Shown here: positions 27,740 through 36,353 of the stretch, in pieces
Layout: each line of letters opens with the position of its first letter
Numbering within the stretch: the first letter of the stretch is position 1
Source: Hyphomicrobiales bacterium
Lineage (GTDB): Bacteria > Pseudomonadota > Alphaproteobacteria > Rhizobiales > Rhizobiaceae
Assembly (NCBI GenBank): GCA_002401155.1
Contig: NVSG01000008.1
Span: 7,806 to 70,694, forward strand
Direction of reading: 5' to 3'
DNA: 62,889 nucleotides
Translations under genes and position numbers: made by a program
The notes under the pieces: generated by a model
Told to the model about the DNA's origin: nothing
The model's database searches: none
The model's input: only the letters and a program-made list of their open reading frames with translations

Positions 27740-27897
27740 AGGTTTCTATTTTGGATCCTTGAAATCCGAACTGACGACGGCTATGAGTTCCAAGTCAAAT
27801 TTCACTGGTATTCAGAAGATAAAGGGGTGGTCAGTCCGCTATCTTGAATGTATAGAGGAAATTCGTCGCGGAAATATCGAAGGTGCAAGAGGATAAA
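27740..27897 (+). pseudogene. Frameshifted coding remnant right of the IS3 element
   Basis: One frame reads ILEIRTDDGYEFQVKFHWYS then EDKGVVSPLS and stops; another frame continues with RYLECIEEIRRGNIEGARG before TAA at about 27897. A single-base indel near 27835 would join them, so this looks like the end of a lost gene. No family is recognised. The first real gene of the polysaccharide locus begins 68 bases later. Confidence 0.35.
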
Positions 27898-27964
27898 TTG
27901 ATTGCGCATTCTGGTGAATGGTCGCTGTGGCCTGTCGAGCTGTAGTTAACTGAATTAGGTAGTG

Positions 27965-29044
27965 ATGGTGTTTGTCCAAATAGAAAAAGTTCTTCTGCTT
28001 GCAGATCAACCGATGCGTGCTGCGATTGAGGCAATTGATAGTAGTGGATTGAAAATCGCAATCATTGTAGATACCAACCGGCAATTGTTGGGTATGGTCA
28101 CTGATGGTGATATCCGGCGCACTTTGTTGACGGGGCGCGGGCTTGAGACGCCAATTTGTGAGTTCATGAATACGACTCCGCACACGGCCTTTATAGGGTC
28201 TGAGCGCAGTGTTCTTCTCAGTCGCCTGCGCCAAGAGCAAATACTTCATATGCCTTTGGTTGATAGCGAGGGAGTTGTTCATGATCTTGCTTATTTGCCT
28301 ATGCTCGAACAGCAACCCAATAGGGAGAATGAAGTTGTGATCATGGCTGGAGGTTTGGGGACGCGCTTGCAACCTTTAACCGAAAAAATTCCAAAGCCGT
28401 TGGTCTCGGTTGGCGGTCGTCCCCTCATCGACACGATTATTGATAGGCTTGTTTCCCAAGGGCTGACGCAAATAACCCTATGTGTAAATTATTTGGGCCA
28501 CTTGCTCAAAGAGCATTTGGGTGATGGGTCACGCTATGGTGCCAATGTGATGTTCGTACACGAAAACAAACGTATGGGAACGGCTGGCGCACTTTCTTTG
28601 CTTGAGCGGCGTCCTAAAGTTCCATTTTTCGTAATGAATGGTGACATATTAACTTCAGTTGATCTGATGGCGATGCACGATTTTCATCAGGAAAGTGGTG
28701 CTAAGGCAACGATGGCGGTTAATAATTTTAGCCATGAAGTGCCTTTTGGGGTGGTTGAGTTGAGCGGTAAAAGAATCACGTCGTTACGTGAAAAGCCGCA
28801 ATATAATTATCTGGTGAACGCAGGAATTTATTTGTTTGATCCAGAGGTGCTCGACTACATGCCGTCTGACGAATTTTATGAAATGAACAGCTTTTTTGAT
28901 CGATTGATCGAAGTCAATGTCCCGGTTGTAGCCTTTCCCCTGAGAGAGCATTGGCTGGACATTGGCCGGCCTGATGATCTCGAACGGGCCAACATCACGT
29001 ATGATGAGATTGTTGGCCGTAAAAGTGAGCCGGGCGAGGCCTGA
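27965..29044 (+). CDS. ptmE: CBS-domain sugar-phosphate nucleotidyltransferase (PtmE-like, GlcN-1-P guanylyltransferase)
   Basis: 359 aa from ATG 27965 (AGGT just upstream). Residues 1-115 form a CBS pair (LGMVTDGDIRRTLL near 40). From about 120 the nucleotidyltransferase domain has MAGGLGTRLQPLTEKIPKPL, later MNGDIL and the EKP segment. The CBS plus nucleotidyltransferase architecture is that of PtmE in Campylobacter, which makes GDP-glucosamine for legionaminic acid. LegB and LegC homologues directly downstream support this over a mannose-1-phosphate guanylyltransferase. It probably acts in the cytoplasm as the committed activation step. Confidence 0.8.
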   Translation: MVFVQIEKVLLLADQPMRAAIEAIDSSGLKIAIIVDTNRQLLGMVTDGDIRRTLLTGRGLETPICEFMNTTPHTAFIGSERSVLLSRLRQEQILHMPLVDSEGVVHDLAYLPMLEQQPNRENEVVIMAGGLGTRLQPLTEKIPKPLVSVGGRPLIDTIIDRLVSQGLTQITLCVNYLGHLLKEHLGDGSRYGANVMFVHENKRMGTAGALSLLERRPKVPFFVMNGDILTSVDLMAMHDFHQESGAKATMAVNNFSHEVPFGVVELSGKRITSLREKPQYNYLVNAGIYLFDPEVLDYMPSDEFYEMNSFFDRLIEVNVPVVAFPLREHWLDIGRPDDLERANITYDEIVGRKSEPGEA

Positions 29045-29085
29045 TTGAAGAAGCATGTATTTATAATTTAACGAAGGGTGAAATC

Positions 29086-30324
29086 GTGCCACATACACTT
29101 GCCAGCCTTGCCACTGGACGTTCTGTCTCGTTGTTTGCAGAAGATGTTGTAAGATTCAGTGACGCACTGAACGAAGCGATCAAAGGAAGCCGAGTCTTGG
29201 CCATTGGTGCGGCCGGCTCCATTGGCTCATCCACTATTGGCGTTATTGCTGATTTTGCACCGGCGACCCTGCACGTTGTTGACCAAAATGAAAATGAACT
29301 CGCTGAATTGGTTCGCACGTTAAGATCCCGTGAAGAATCGCTCGCAGTTGAAGATTTTCGCACCTTACCTTTGGACTATGGCTCGCCTGCGATGCGGCTG
29401 TTACTGCATACTGAAGCGCCTTACGACATCGTACTGAATTTTGCTGCGATCAAGCATGTGCGCTCTGAGAAGGATGTGTTCTCCATGTTGCAAATGTTTG
29501 ACACAAATTTTGTCAAACAGGCCAAGCTAATGCGTTGGTTGAAAGAAACAGCGTTCTCAGGCCGCTTTTTCTCTGTTTCGACAGATAAAGCAGCCAATCC
29601 AAGTTCCATGATGGGGGCCAGCAAACGCCTAATGGAGCATGTCTTGTTTAGCGGTGAGGCGTCAGAGGGGCTCAATGCCAAGATTACCTCAGCAAGATTC
29701 GCCAATGTGGCTTTTTCAAATGGTTCCCTGCTTCAGAGCTTCCAGCGTCGGTTACAGCAGGGGCAGCCCCTGGCAGCACCGAGTCAAACGCGTCGCTATT
29801 TTGTTTCCCTCGAAGAATCTGGCCAACTTTGTCTTTTGGCATCTGTTTGTGGGCCCGACCACCATATTGTCGTCCCTAAACTCAATCCAGATGAACACTT
29901 GATTCTTTTGGAGAATTTGGCGGCAAGATATATTGAGAGCATGGGTTTCATACCTGAAATTGTTACAGATGAAGAAGAGGCCCGCGCTTCAGTTTCACGT
30001 TTGAGTGCCCAGGGTCGTTGGCCATTGTTGTTGACCACGCTAGATACTGCTGGTGAGAAACCTTACGAAGAATTTGTCGCAGAAGGTGAAGCCACACTGG
30101 AAGTTGGTTTCAAAAACTTGCTGGCGCTTGATTACAAACCTACTGACAGCGGGTGTGTAGCGGATCTTATTGAGGAAGTTGAGATGTTGTTTGCGGAGAT
30201 GGCAAGCGCTTCATGTCCGCCAAGTCTCGACAAAGATTATTTCAAGAACCTGATTGCGCGCGTCGAACCGTCGTTCCTCCAAACCCACAAATCTAGTGAT
30301 AAGTCACTCGATCTTAGAGTGTAA
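29086..30324 (+). CDS. legB: Nucleotide-sugar 4,6-dehydratase (LegB-like, FlaA1/PglF family)
   Basis: 412 aa from GTG 29086. A short lead segment with LFAEDVVRFSDAL precedes the NAD-binding GAAGSIGSS (about residues 42-50). The catalytic region reads VSTDKAANPSSMMGASKRLME, the Met-for-Tyr arrangement of PglF/FlaA1-type dehydratases. No N-terminal membrane helices are present, as in soluble LegB. It would convert GDP- or UDP-amino-sugar to the 4-keto-6-deoxy intermediate used by the aminotransferase encoded just downstream (four-base gap). Confidence 0.82.
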   Translation: MPHTLASLATGRSVSLFAEDVVRFSDALNEAIKGSRVLAIGAAGSIGSSTIGVIADFAPATLHVVDQNENELAELVRTLRSREESLAVEDFRTLPLDYGSPAMRLLLHTEAPYDIVLNFAAIKHVRSEKDVFSMLQMFDTNFVKQAKLMRWLKETAFSGRFFSVSTDKAANPSSMMGASKRLMEHVLFSGEASEGLNAKITSARFANVAFSNGSLLQSFQRRLQQGQPLAAPSQTRRYFVSLEESGQLCLLASVCGPDHHIVVPKLNPDEHLILLENLAARYIESMGFIPEIVTDEEEARASVSRLSAQGRWPLLLTTLDTAGEKPYEEFVAEGEATLEVGFKNLLALDYKPTDSGCVADLIEEVEMLFAEMASASCPPSLDKDYFKNLIARVEPSFLQTHKSSDKSLDLRV

Positions 30325-30328
30325 CTCA

Positions 30329-31483
30329 ATGATTTCTTTAGCTATTCCAAACCTCATTGGTCGTGAAGCTGAATATTTGCAGGAGTGCATTTCCTCAACT
30401 TTTGTGTCGACAGTTGGACCGTTTGTAGGGCGATTTGAGGAAATGGTTGCCGCTGCCTCCGGTGCAAAATATGCAGTTGCAACATCTGCTGGGACTACGG
30501 CGTTGCATGCAGCGCTTGTTGCGTCTGGGGTTGTGCACAATGATCTTGTTATTGCTCCATCTTTCACCTTCATTGCTTCGGTTGCTGCCATTGCGCACTG
30601 CGGCGCGCAGCCTTGGCTTTTTGATATTGCGCCCCATAGTTGGACGCTGGACCCGGTTCTTTTGGCTGAAACCCTTATGGAGCAAACAGAGCGTGCACCT
30701 GATGGTAGCTTGCGTCATAAAGTGACGGGACAGCGAGTAGCCGCTATATTGCCAGTCTATACGCTGGGCATCCCTGCGGATATGGACCCAATCATCGCTC
30801 TTGCGCGGGAATATAGTTTGCCGGTGGTCAGTGATGCTGCGGCGGCGCTTGGCACCAGCTACAAAACCCGATCGTCCGGTTCTTTGGGGGCCGATTTTAC
30901 CATGTTCTCGTTCAACGGAAATAAAACAGTAACTGCAGGCGGTGGCGGTGCTATTGTGACGAATGATGAAGAAAAAGCTAAATTGTTTCGTCATCTTACC
31001 ACAACTGCACGTGTGGGATCGGATTACGACCACGATATGGTTGGTTTTAATTATCGTATGACAAATATTCAGGCCGCAGTTGGCTGCGCCCAAATGGAGA
31101 ACCTTGATGTTTTCCTCACGGCAAAGCGACGCATAGCTTTGACATACCGCGATGGCTTGCATGGCATTGATATGTTTGAGGTGTTTCCTGACCCTGAGTA
31201 TGTGCGCAACGGCCACTGGTTCTCGGGGATTGTTCTCAATTCGGATTTTGCACGCCATCTGCCCATATTGCGCAATCGGTTGCGCGAAGCTGGCATTGAC
31301 GCGCGTCCGTTCTGGAAACCTGCACATTTGCAAATTCCCTATGCAAATGCACCTGCGACTTCGATGCCTGTCAGTGACGGTATCTGGCCACGTGTTCTTA
31401 CATTGCCATGCTCCACCGGATTGACCGAAGATGATCAAGCGAAGGTGATTGATGCAGTGAAATTGGAATTTACGCGATTATGA
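30329..31483 (+). CDS. legC: DegT/DnrJ/EryC1/StrS aminotransferase (LegC-like)
   Basis: 384 aa from ATG 30329. PLP-fold landmarks: TSAGTTALHAAL near residue 51, VVSDAAAALG (PLP-ring aspartate) and the PLP lysine in FNGNKTVTAGGGGAI near 200. The FNGNK motif followed by TAGGGG is characteristic of the LegC/PglE-like 4-aminotransferases. It would aminate C4 of the 4-keto sugar made by the LegB-like enzyme, using glutamate. The stop overlaps the next start (ATGA). Confidence 0.85.
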   Translation: MISLAIPNLIGREAEYLQECISSTFVSTVGPFVGRFEEMVAAASGAKYAVATSAGTTALHAALVASGVVHNDLVIAPSFTFIASVAAIAHCGAQPWLFDIAPHSWTLDPVLLAETLMEQTERAPDGSLRHKVTGQRVAAILPVYTLGIPADMDPIIALAREYSLPVVSDAAAALGTSYKTRSSGSLGADFTMFSFNGNKTVTAGGGGAIVTNDEEKAKLFRHLTTTARVGSDYDHDMVGFNYRMTNIQAAVGCAQMENLDVFLTAKRRIALTYRDGLHGIDMFEVFPDPEYVRNGHWFSGIVLNSDFARHLPILRNRLREAGIDARPFWKPAHLQIPYANAPATSMPVSDGIWPRVLTLPCSTGLTEDDQAKVIDAVKLEFTRL

Positions 31484-32163
31484 TCCAGAAAATTGAAAGA
31501 AAACCGCTTTTCATTATATTCGGGTTGATCATGGCAGCGGCTATTTTGGGTTATTTGTCATTTCCCGGTAAAATAATTATCCCGGTACAATACGGTAATC
31601 TCTACAAACTTCCCCTTATAGATGGTTGTTATCAGATACTTAAGAGTGCTTATATTGATAAGCCTGGCTGCTATACTGTTCAAGAAGACTTGTTTCTTGA
31701 GAAGAGTAACGATTATCTAGCTTGGATTAAATCTGATAACGTTTCAATAAACTTGAACGGTAAAACAGTTATGGGACCTGGTGAAAACAGCATTCAATCT
31801 GGAGTATATATTGAGGGTGGCAATGACATCGCGATCAGCAACGGTATTATCGATGGCTTCATGTTTGGCATAAGGGGTGCGGCTGATGCTCAAGGAAACC
31901 CGCTCAAGGCAGTCAGTGTTGCAAATGTAACTATTTCAAATTCCTCGCTCATCGGCATTCAATTGGCTGCTGATAAGGTTCGCATTCTTGATAGTAAAAT
32001 TGTTCGTTTAGAACACAAAACGAGCAAACACAATTATGTATTGGATATACAGCTAACATCCCCTGAATGTTATTATTCTGGTGTAGTTGTATATGAGAAA
32101 ATGGGGTCAAACGTCATTGATCCGTTGATAATTCTACCCACGGATTGTAAAGTCAAAAACTAA
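31480..32163 (+). CDS. Membrane-anchored right-handed beta-helix protein of unknown function
   Basis: 227 aa. Residues 9-28 form an uncleaved N-terminal membrane helix (PLFIIFGLIMAAAILGYL). The rest has beta-helix coils with short repeating strands (WIKSDNVSINLNGKTVMG, GVYIEGGNDIAISNGIIDG, VSVANVTISNSS, KVRILDSKIV), like NosD or pectate-lyase-fold proteins. Three cysteines occur in the periplasmic part. Its ATG overlaps the legC stop, so it is probably co-expressed with the legionaminic genes and may modify or bind the surface glycan. It overlaps the convergent gene at 32160 by four bases. Confidence 0.7.
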   Translation: MIQKIERKPLFIIFGLIMAAAILGYLSFPGKIIIPVQYGNLYKLPLIDGCYQILKSAYIDKPGCYTVQEDLFLEKSNDYLAWIKSDNVSINLNGKTVMGPGENSIQSGVYIEGGNDIAISNGIIDGFMFGIRGAADAQGNPLKAVSVANVTISNSSLIGIQLAADKVRILDSKIVRLEHKTSKHNYVLDIQLTSPECYYSGVVVYEKMGSNVIDPLIILPTDCKVKN

Positions 32164-33737
32164 ATTTCGTAATTTTTCTGCAAATCGTAATCCAGCTGGT
32201 GCGTCGGTGTGGTGTTGCCGTTGAAGCTTGCTTCAGTAGCAATAAGCATTTCTCTAAGGCGCACCGAAAAATTTCCATCTATGTTGCCCCAGTTTTCACA
32301 ATCATCGCGAGCAATACCTTTCAAACGGGTCAACTCAGTTGAACCCAGAGTATTGTTGATGATTGCTTCAAAATTCGCAATGTCATCTACTTCACGAATG
32401 CCTTTGGCGCTGTTAAAATCACCATAGTCATAACGATAGCTGTCATAATTTATCACGGGAATGCCGAGCGCCAGCGCCCATCTAATTGTTGTGGATATGG
32501 ATGCGACATAGAGATCCGCAAGCGGGAGTATTGTTTCGAGGTTTTCGTCCGCGATTTCAAACTTGCCTCTAGCAAAAGGTCGGATAATTTCCGCGTCCAA
32601 ACGTGGGTGACGCACGACAATGACATTTGCCTTTTGGGACACTTTTCTTAGAATGCCAAACCAATTGTTGCACATCTCTTTATAGGTCGGGAACTCAAAA
32701 TTATCTGTAGATGCTGAATATTGGTCTGGCGGAAAACCGCAGATGATTAATGGCTTTTTTGGATCAAGGTTATATTTTTTTTCCAAGTCTTCCCGTTTTG
32801 AACTGTAGTCCTGACGAACCTGATAAAGAGTATCTTCTACAGCACCACCAATTATTTTCAGTTTCTGAGGTAGAAATCCAAGTTTTTCATAATGCCTGAG
32901 CGATCTTTTGCTTTCGAGTAAAATTATCTCGGCGAAGCCCGCATTCAATATCCATGGCTGGATAGAGGTTTGTCCTCGCAGCCATTGATTAAAAACAACT
33001 TGCGGCGGCAATCGAAGTAGATTTTTGCCATCGAATTTAAATACCCAGCGCGGCGCGACGTATTTTACTAGACGACCTGAAATCGTATCCGCCAAATGAT
33101 ACAGGGTGTTGGAATAATGTTGAGCCGGTTCTGCGGGGTTTGGTATGTAATCGGGTAAAATGACATAGGGAATGTTCCGCTTGCGTGCCTGATATGACGC
33201 AAGTCCAGTAAGGCCTTCCGCGTTATCTTCAAGAAACACCAAAAGGTCAGGATCTTTGGAAAAGACCTGGCTATTTATGTAATGAAGCGAAACTCTCTCT
33301 GAGATGTATTTTCGCACGCCAAAACTAAACCATAGGTAACTTGCCGATGAGGTAAATCGTCGATATGGGCCGGTTATAAACCTGTAGCTATTCGAGCGGA
33401 GCCGCCTTAATGTTGCGGTATACTTAAGTCTAAGTTTAAGTATGAGCGGTCTGTATTTGCGTCTAAAAACATGATAATATGCCGTGAACTTTACTAATAC
33501 ATGATTTGGTATGAATAACCTCAAGAGATAAATTGGTGCGAAAAGTAATTTTGAAGTCCATCGTTTGTTTGCGATAAACATTGAGCGTTTGTTTGCGATA
33601 AACATTGAGATACCAGCACCTGAAGCGCTTACATCTACGTATTCAACCTTGATTTGGGAAATATCTGAAGTGGCCGCTCGCACAATATCCACATATTTAT
33701 GTTGGTGTGCGGCATTTATGAAAATAACTATTTTCAT
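32160..33737 (-). CDS. GT-B-like polysaccharide biosynthesis protein
   Basis: 525 aa with no membrane helix. The N-terminal third is basic and variable; the C-terminal half has nucleotide-sugar-type strands (PLIICGFPPDQYSAST, NVIVVRHPRLDAE) and the motif STTIRWALALGIPVINYDSY. The same S(S/T)TIRWAL-IVNYD motif and a final W-G-DG-F segment occur in the protein at 40188, so the two are relatives. It is likely a glycosyltransferase or capsule-type transferase, but the donor is unknown. An exact 24-bp tandem duplication near the start repeats SMFIANKR. Its ATG overlaps the stop of the ABC exporter gene. Confidence 0.65.
   Translation of the reverse strand: MKIVIFINAAHQHKYVDIVRAATSDISQIKVEYVDVSASGAGISMFIANKRSMFIANKRWTSKLLFAPIYLLRLFIPNHVLVKFTAYYHVFRRKYRPLILKLRLKYTATLRRLRSNSYRFITGPYRRFTSSASYLWFSFGVRKYISERVSLHYINSQVFSKDPDLLVFLEDNAEGLTGLASYQARKRNIPYVILPDYIPNPAEPAQHYSNTLYHLADTISGRLVKYVAPRWVFKFDGKNLLRLPPQVVFNQWLRGQTSIQPWILNAGFAEIILLESKRSLRHYEKLGFLPQKLKIIGGAVEDTLYQVRQDYSSKREDLEKKYNLDPKKPLIICGFPPDQYSASTDNFEFPTYKEMCNNWFGILRKVSQKANVIVVRHPRLDAEIIRPFARGKFEIADENLETILPLADLYVASISTTIRWALALGIPVINYDSYRYDYGDFNSAKGIREVDDIANFEAIINNTLGSTELTRLKGIARDDCENWGNIDGNFSVRLREMLIATEASFNGNTTPTHQLDYDLQKNYEI
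33562..33609. repeat. Exact 24-bp tandem duplication within a coding sequence
   Basis: Unit CGTTTGTTTGCGATAAACAT plus TGAG occurs twice in a row (33562-33585 and 33586-33609). It is in frame in the minus-strand gene and repeats eight residues (SMFIANKR). The exact identity of both units implies a recent event. Confidence 0.9.
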
Positions 33738-35599
33738 TTCGTCTCATCTTCCGAAATTGCTCCGACCATCTCCCGGTAGAAAGAGTCCTTTTTAAGGAGG
33801 GTTTTATGATTACCGCTAGCGACCAAGTGGCCATTGCGTAACACGAGAACACGGTCTGCGTTTCGAATTGTCTTAGGACGATGGGCGATTGCGATGATGG
33901 TATGTTGTTCATCATGCAGTTTAGTAATGCTTTGGGCGATTTTCTGCTCAGTCTCGGCATCGAGCTGGCTCGTTACCTCGTCAAGAAGGATGACCTGTGG
34001 GCGATGATAAAAAGCCCGAGCGAGGGCAAGACGCTGGCGCTCACCGCCTGAAAGATTAGAACCAAAATCGCCTAGTGATGAGTCGAGTTGGTTTGGCATA
34101 CGTCGAACAAAATCCGCGGCGACCGCCTTTTCGAGTGCATCCCAAATTTGAGAATCTTCAGGCTCGCCAGACCTTCCAAAATGGATGTTTTCTCGAACAG
34201 TTGCGTTAAAGATAGGTACATCCTGGCTGACTATACAAAGTTGATCCCACCAAGTGCGGATCTGTAAATCATTAAGCGGATGACCAGAGATTAAGATTTC
34301 TCCTTCTGTTGGACGCAGTAAACGAGACAACAGATGAAAAATTGTCGATTTTCCTGATCCGGAGGGGCCTACAATGGCAAGAAATTCACCGGGTCTTACT
34401 GTGAATTCAAGGTCGGTTACACCAACCTCTGTGTCGGGATATCTGAAAGAAACATTGCGGAAAGTAATCTCCTGCGGTATTTTTGGTAGTGGAGTATCTC
34501 CATCAGTGTCGCGGTTGCGAGAGGCCTCTTTGAGGAAATAATCCATCTGCCTAACTGGATCAGCATGGATGGCGAAATGCATGCGTGCGATATGGACGAT
34601 GCTGAAGGGGCCGAGCATCCTTGTAGAAGCGACAAGAAAGAGCAGAAGTATGCCCAATAGGCCTTGGGCCTCATCCGGATTGGCAAAACTTGCAGCCAGC
34701 ACAAGGCCGCAAACAAGAACGCCTGATAGGGTGGCAAAAAAAGGATAAGTTGCGTTCTGAACGGCAATTGTTTGCGTTTGCACGCCGCGGAGACGCTCTA
34801 ACAGCTTTTTAATGCGCGCCAAAAATGTATCCGTTGCATTGAAAAGACGAATAGTGCGTTTGTTGTTGACGGCCTCAAAATAGGCCTGAGTGAATTCTTG
34901 CTGCGAGGCCGTCATTTCTTGGTTAAGACGACTTGCAAGCGGGCCGGTAAGGCGCTTGAAAAGTAATGACCCGATAATCACAAATGTAACTAGCCCCATG
35001 AGCGCAGACGGCGTGATGGCAACAAACAGCGCAAGCATGATAAAAATGGTGATGGCGGCAGCTGTCCCTTGAATCAGGAATCGCAGGGCTAAGCCTGCGC
35101 GTGCCGGGAAGGAGGCTGTGTAATTTCCGATATCACCTGTTGAAAGGTTTTCGGCAAATGAAAGGTGACTTTCCATTATCGCAGCGAATGCGCGCATTCG
35201 TAGGTCACGCTCAAGCCGCAATGGTAGTATATAGATCATCACTTCGGTGAAGTATTGTACCGATGATTTGATGAGGATTATGACAAGCAAAATACATGCG
35301 ACCCATCGCAATCGGATTTCTGGCGAGAACGCGACAAGAAGTTGTCCTACCGAATCCAGCAGTGGAACACCTGAAAAAATGCTGTTGGACGAGAATGATT
35401 GAAGAAGCGGCACAATGAGCATGATTGAGAAGCTTTCGGTAGCCGCATTAATGATGGCGAGCGCAATATAACCGGCGACGAACAGCCAATGTCCCTCGGC
35501 CAGCCTCATTGTTAGAAGCATCACCTCAAAGGTGCCACGCAAAGACGCAACCTTTGCGACACAGAAATTCTTAAGCCATCGTGTTGCGCTGCCAAACAT
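33734..35599 (-). CDS. ABC exporter with fused membrane and ATPase domains (PglK/MsbA-like)
   Basis: 621 aa from ATG 35599 (GGTGGA upstream); GTG 35614 is possible. Residues to about 340 form a six-helix exporter domain. The ATPase domain has Walker A GPSGSGKST, signature LSGGERQRLALARA, Walker B VILLDEVTSQLD and switch IAHRPKTI. In glycan loci such half-transporters flip lipid-linked sugars (PglK) or lipid A (MsbA). The gene is paired with the GT-B-like gene by a four-base overlap, which suggests a dedicated export role. A Wzx flippase is also encoded at 53556, so the two may handle different glycans. Confidence 0.83.
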   Translation of the reverse strand: MFGSATRWLKNFCVAKVASLRGTFEVMLLTMRLAEGHWLFVAGYIALAIINAATESFSIMLIVPLLQSFSSNSIFSGVPLLDSVGQLLVAFSPEIRLRWVACILLVIILIKSSVQYFTEVMIYILPLRLERDLRMRAFAAIMESHLSFAENLSTGDIGNYTASFPARAGLALRFLIQGTAAAITIFIMLALFVAITPSALMGLVTFVIIGSLLFKRLTGPLASRLNQEMTASQQEFTQAYFEAVNNKRTIRLFNATDTFLARIKKLLERLRGVQTQTIAVQNATYPFFATLSGVLVCGLVLAASFANPDEAQGLLGILLLFLVASTRMLGPFSIVHIARMHFAIHADPVRQMDYFLKEASRNRDTDGDTPLPKIPQEITFRNVSFRYPDTEVGVTDLEFTVRPGEFLAIVGPSGSGKSTIFHLLSRLLRPTEGEILISGHPLNDLQIRTWWDQLCIVSQDVPIFNATVRENIHFGRSGEPEDSQIWDALEKAVAADFVRRMPNQLDSSLGDFGSNLSGGERQRLALARAFYHRPQVILLDEVTSQLDAETEQKIAQSITKLHDEQHTIIAIAHRPKTIRNADRVLVLRNGHLVASGNHKTLLKKDSFYREMVGAISEDETK

Positions 35600-36353
35600 T
35601 AAAGGATCCACCAAATTATTTCCGTTTTGAAGCGAACCTCATGTTTTCAATGGGTTCTCTTATTCTTCATATAATGACGACGGGTACTTTTACATGTTGG
35701 AGTACCTTAAATCTAGCCTGTTGTTTGTTTTCTAATTACGTTTTATCGAGCGCAATAGAGTGGTTATGGGTAAGTCCATTTATTGAGCATAGGACAGAAC
35801 CGCTCGCTTATAGTTGTAGTTTCATACCATTCTTACGTGCGTCATTTACTGCATCGGTTCATTTATCTGTGCGCGGTGAGACATTGCTGGAAACTGGCGG
35901 GCATGTAGTCTGGCTGTAAATGATTGCCGGCCTCCATTATTTTTGCATGCGACCGTCAATCCCCATCAATAGGTCGCGACCATGTTCTTTTACACCAGAG
36001 TGGATGCAAACTCGAAGCGTTGACATCGCCATAGACTGCAAGTAGTGCCGCTATGAATTCTGAAAGCAGTTCCGATAGGGTCGACAAAGATGACACATCT
36101 ATCACTGGGAGTAATTACATTCACGCGAGCGGGAGCAGCAAAATTCGGTCCAGTCCCTCATAGGCAAGGGTGTTTCCTAATCCTTCACCACCCGTTTTGC
36201 CGTTGCATTGCCTGAATTGCCAGCTGATGCTTTCAATCGTTCCTTTATTGCATCAAACGATTGGGAGGAGCACCACGCTATTGTCGCTGTACACGCAGGT
36301 TCGGGAACATTCAAGTAGTCCCGCGCTGCATATTAATATTGCCTCATAGCCCA
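35600..36353. other. Gap without a recognisable gene
   Basis: About 750 bases between two minus-strand genes. A plus-strand frame at 35581-35919 overlaps the exporter start and has no family features. On the minus strand, short stretches between 35950 and 36250 read like coding sequence broken by many stops (for example ARVNVITPSDRCVIFVDPIG), which may be a heavily decayed gene. The promoter of the exporter operon should lie near 35620-35750. Confidence 0.4.

Noticed and set aside
30395..31438. Minus-strand open frame of 347 codons
   Set aside because: It is antisense to the well-supported LegC-like gene and shows shadow-type composition.
33562..33609. Start of a CRISPR or other repeat array
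   Set aside because: Only two adjacent units without spacers, in frame inside a gene.
35581..35919. Plus-strand frame of 112 codons in the gap
   Set aside because: It begins inside the exporter gene on the other strand, has no ribosome site and no recognisable family.
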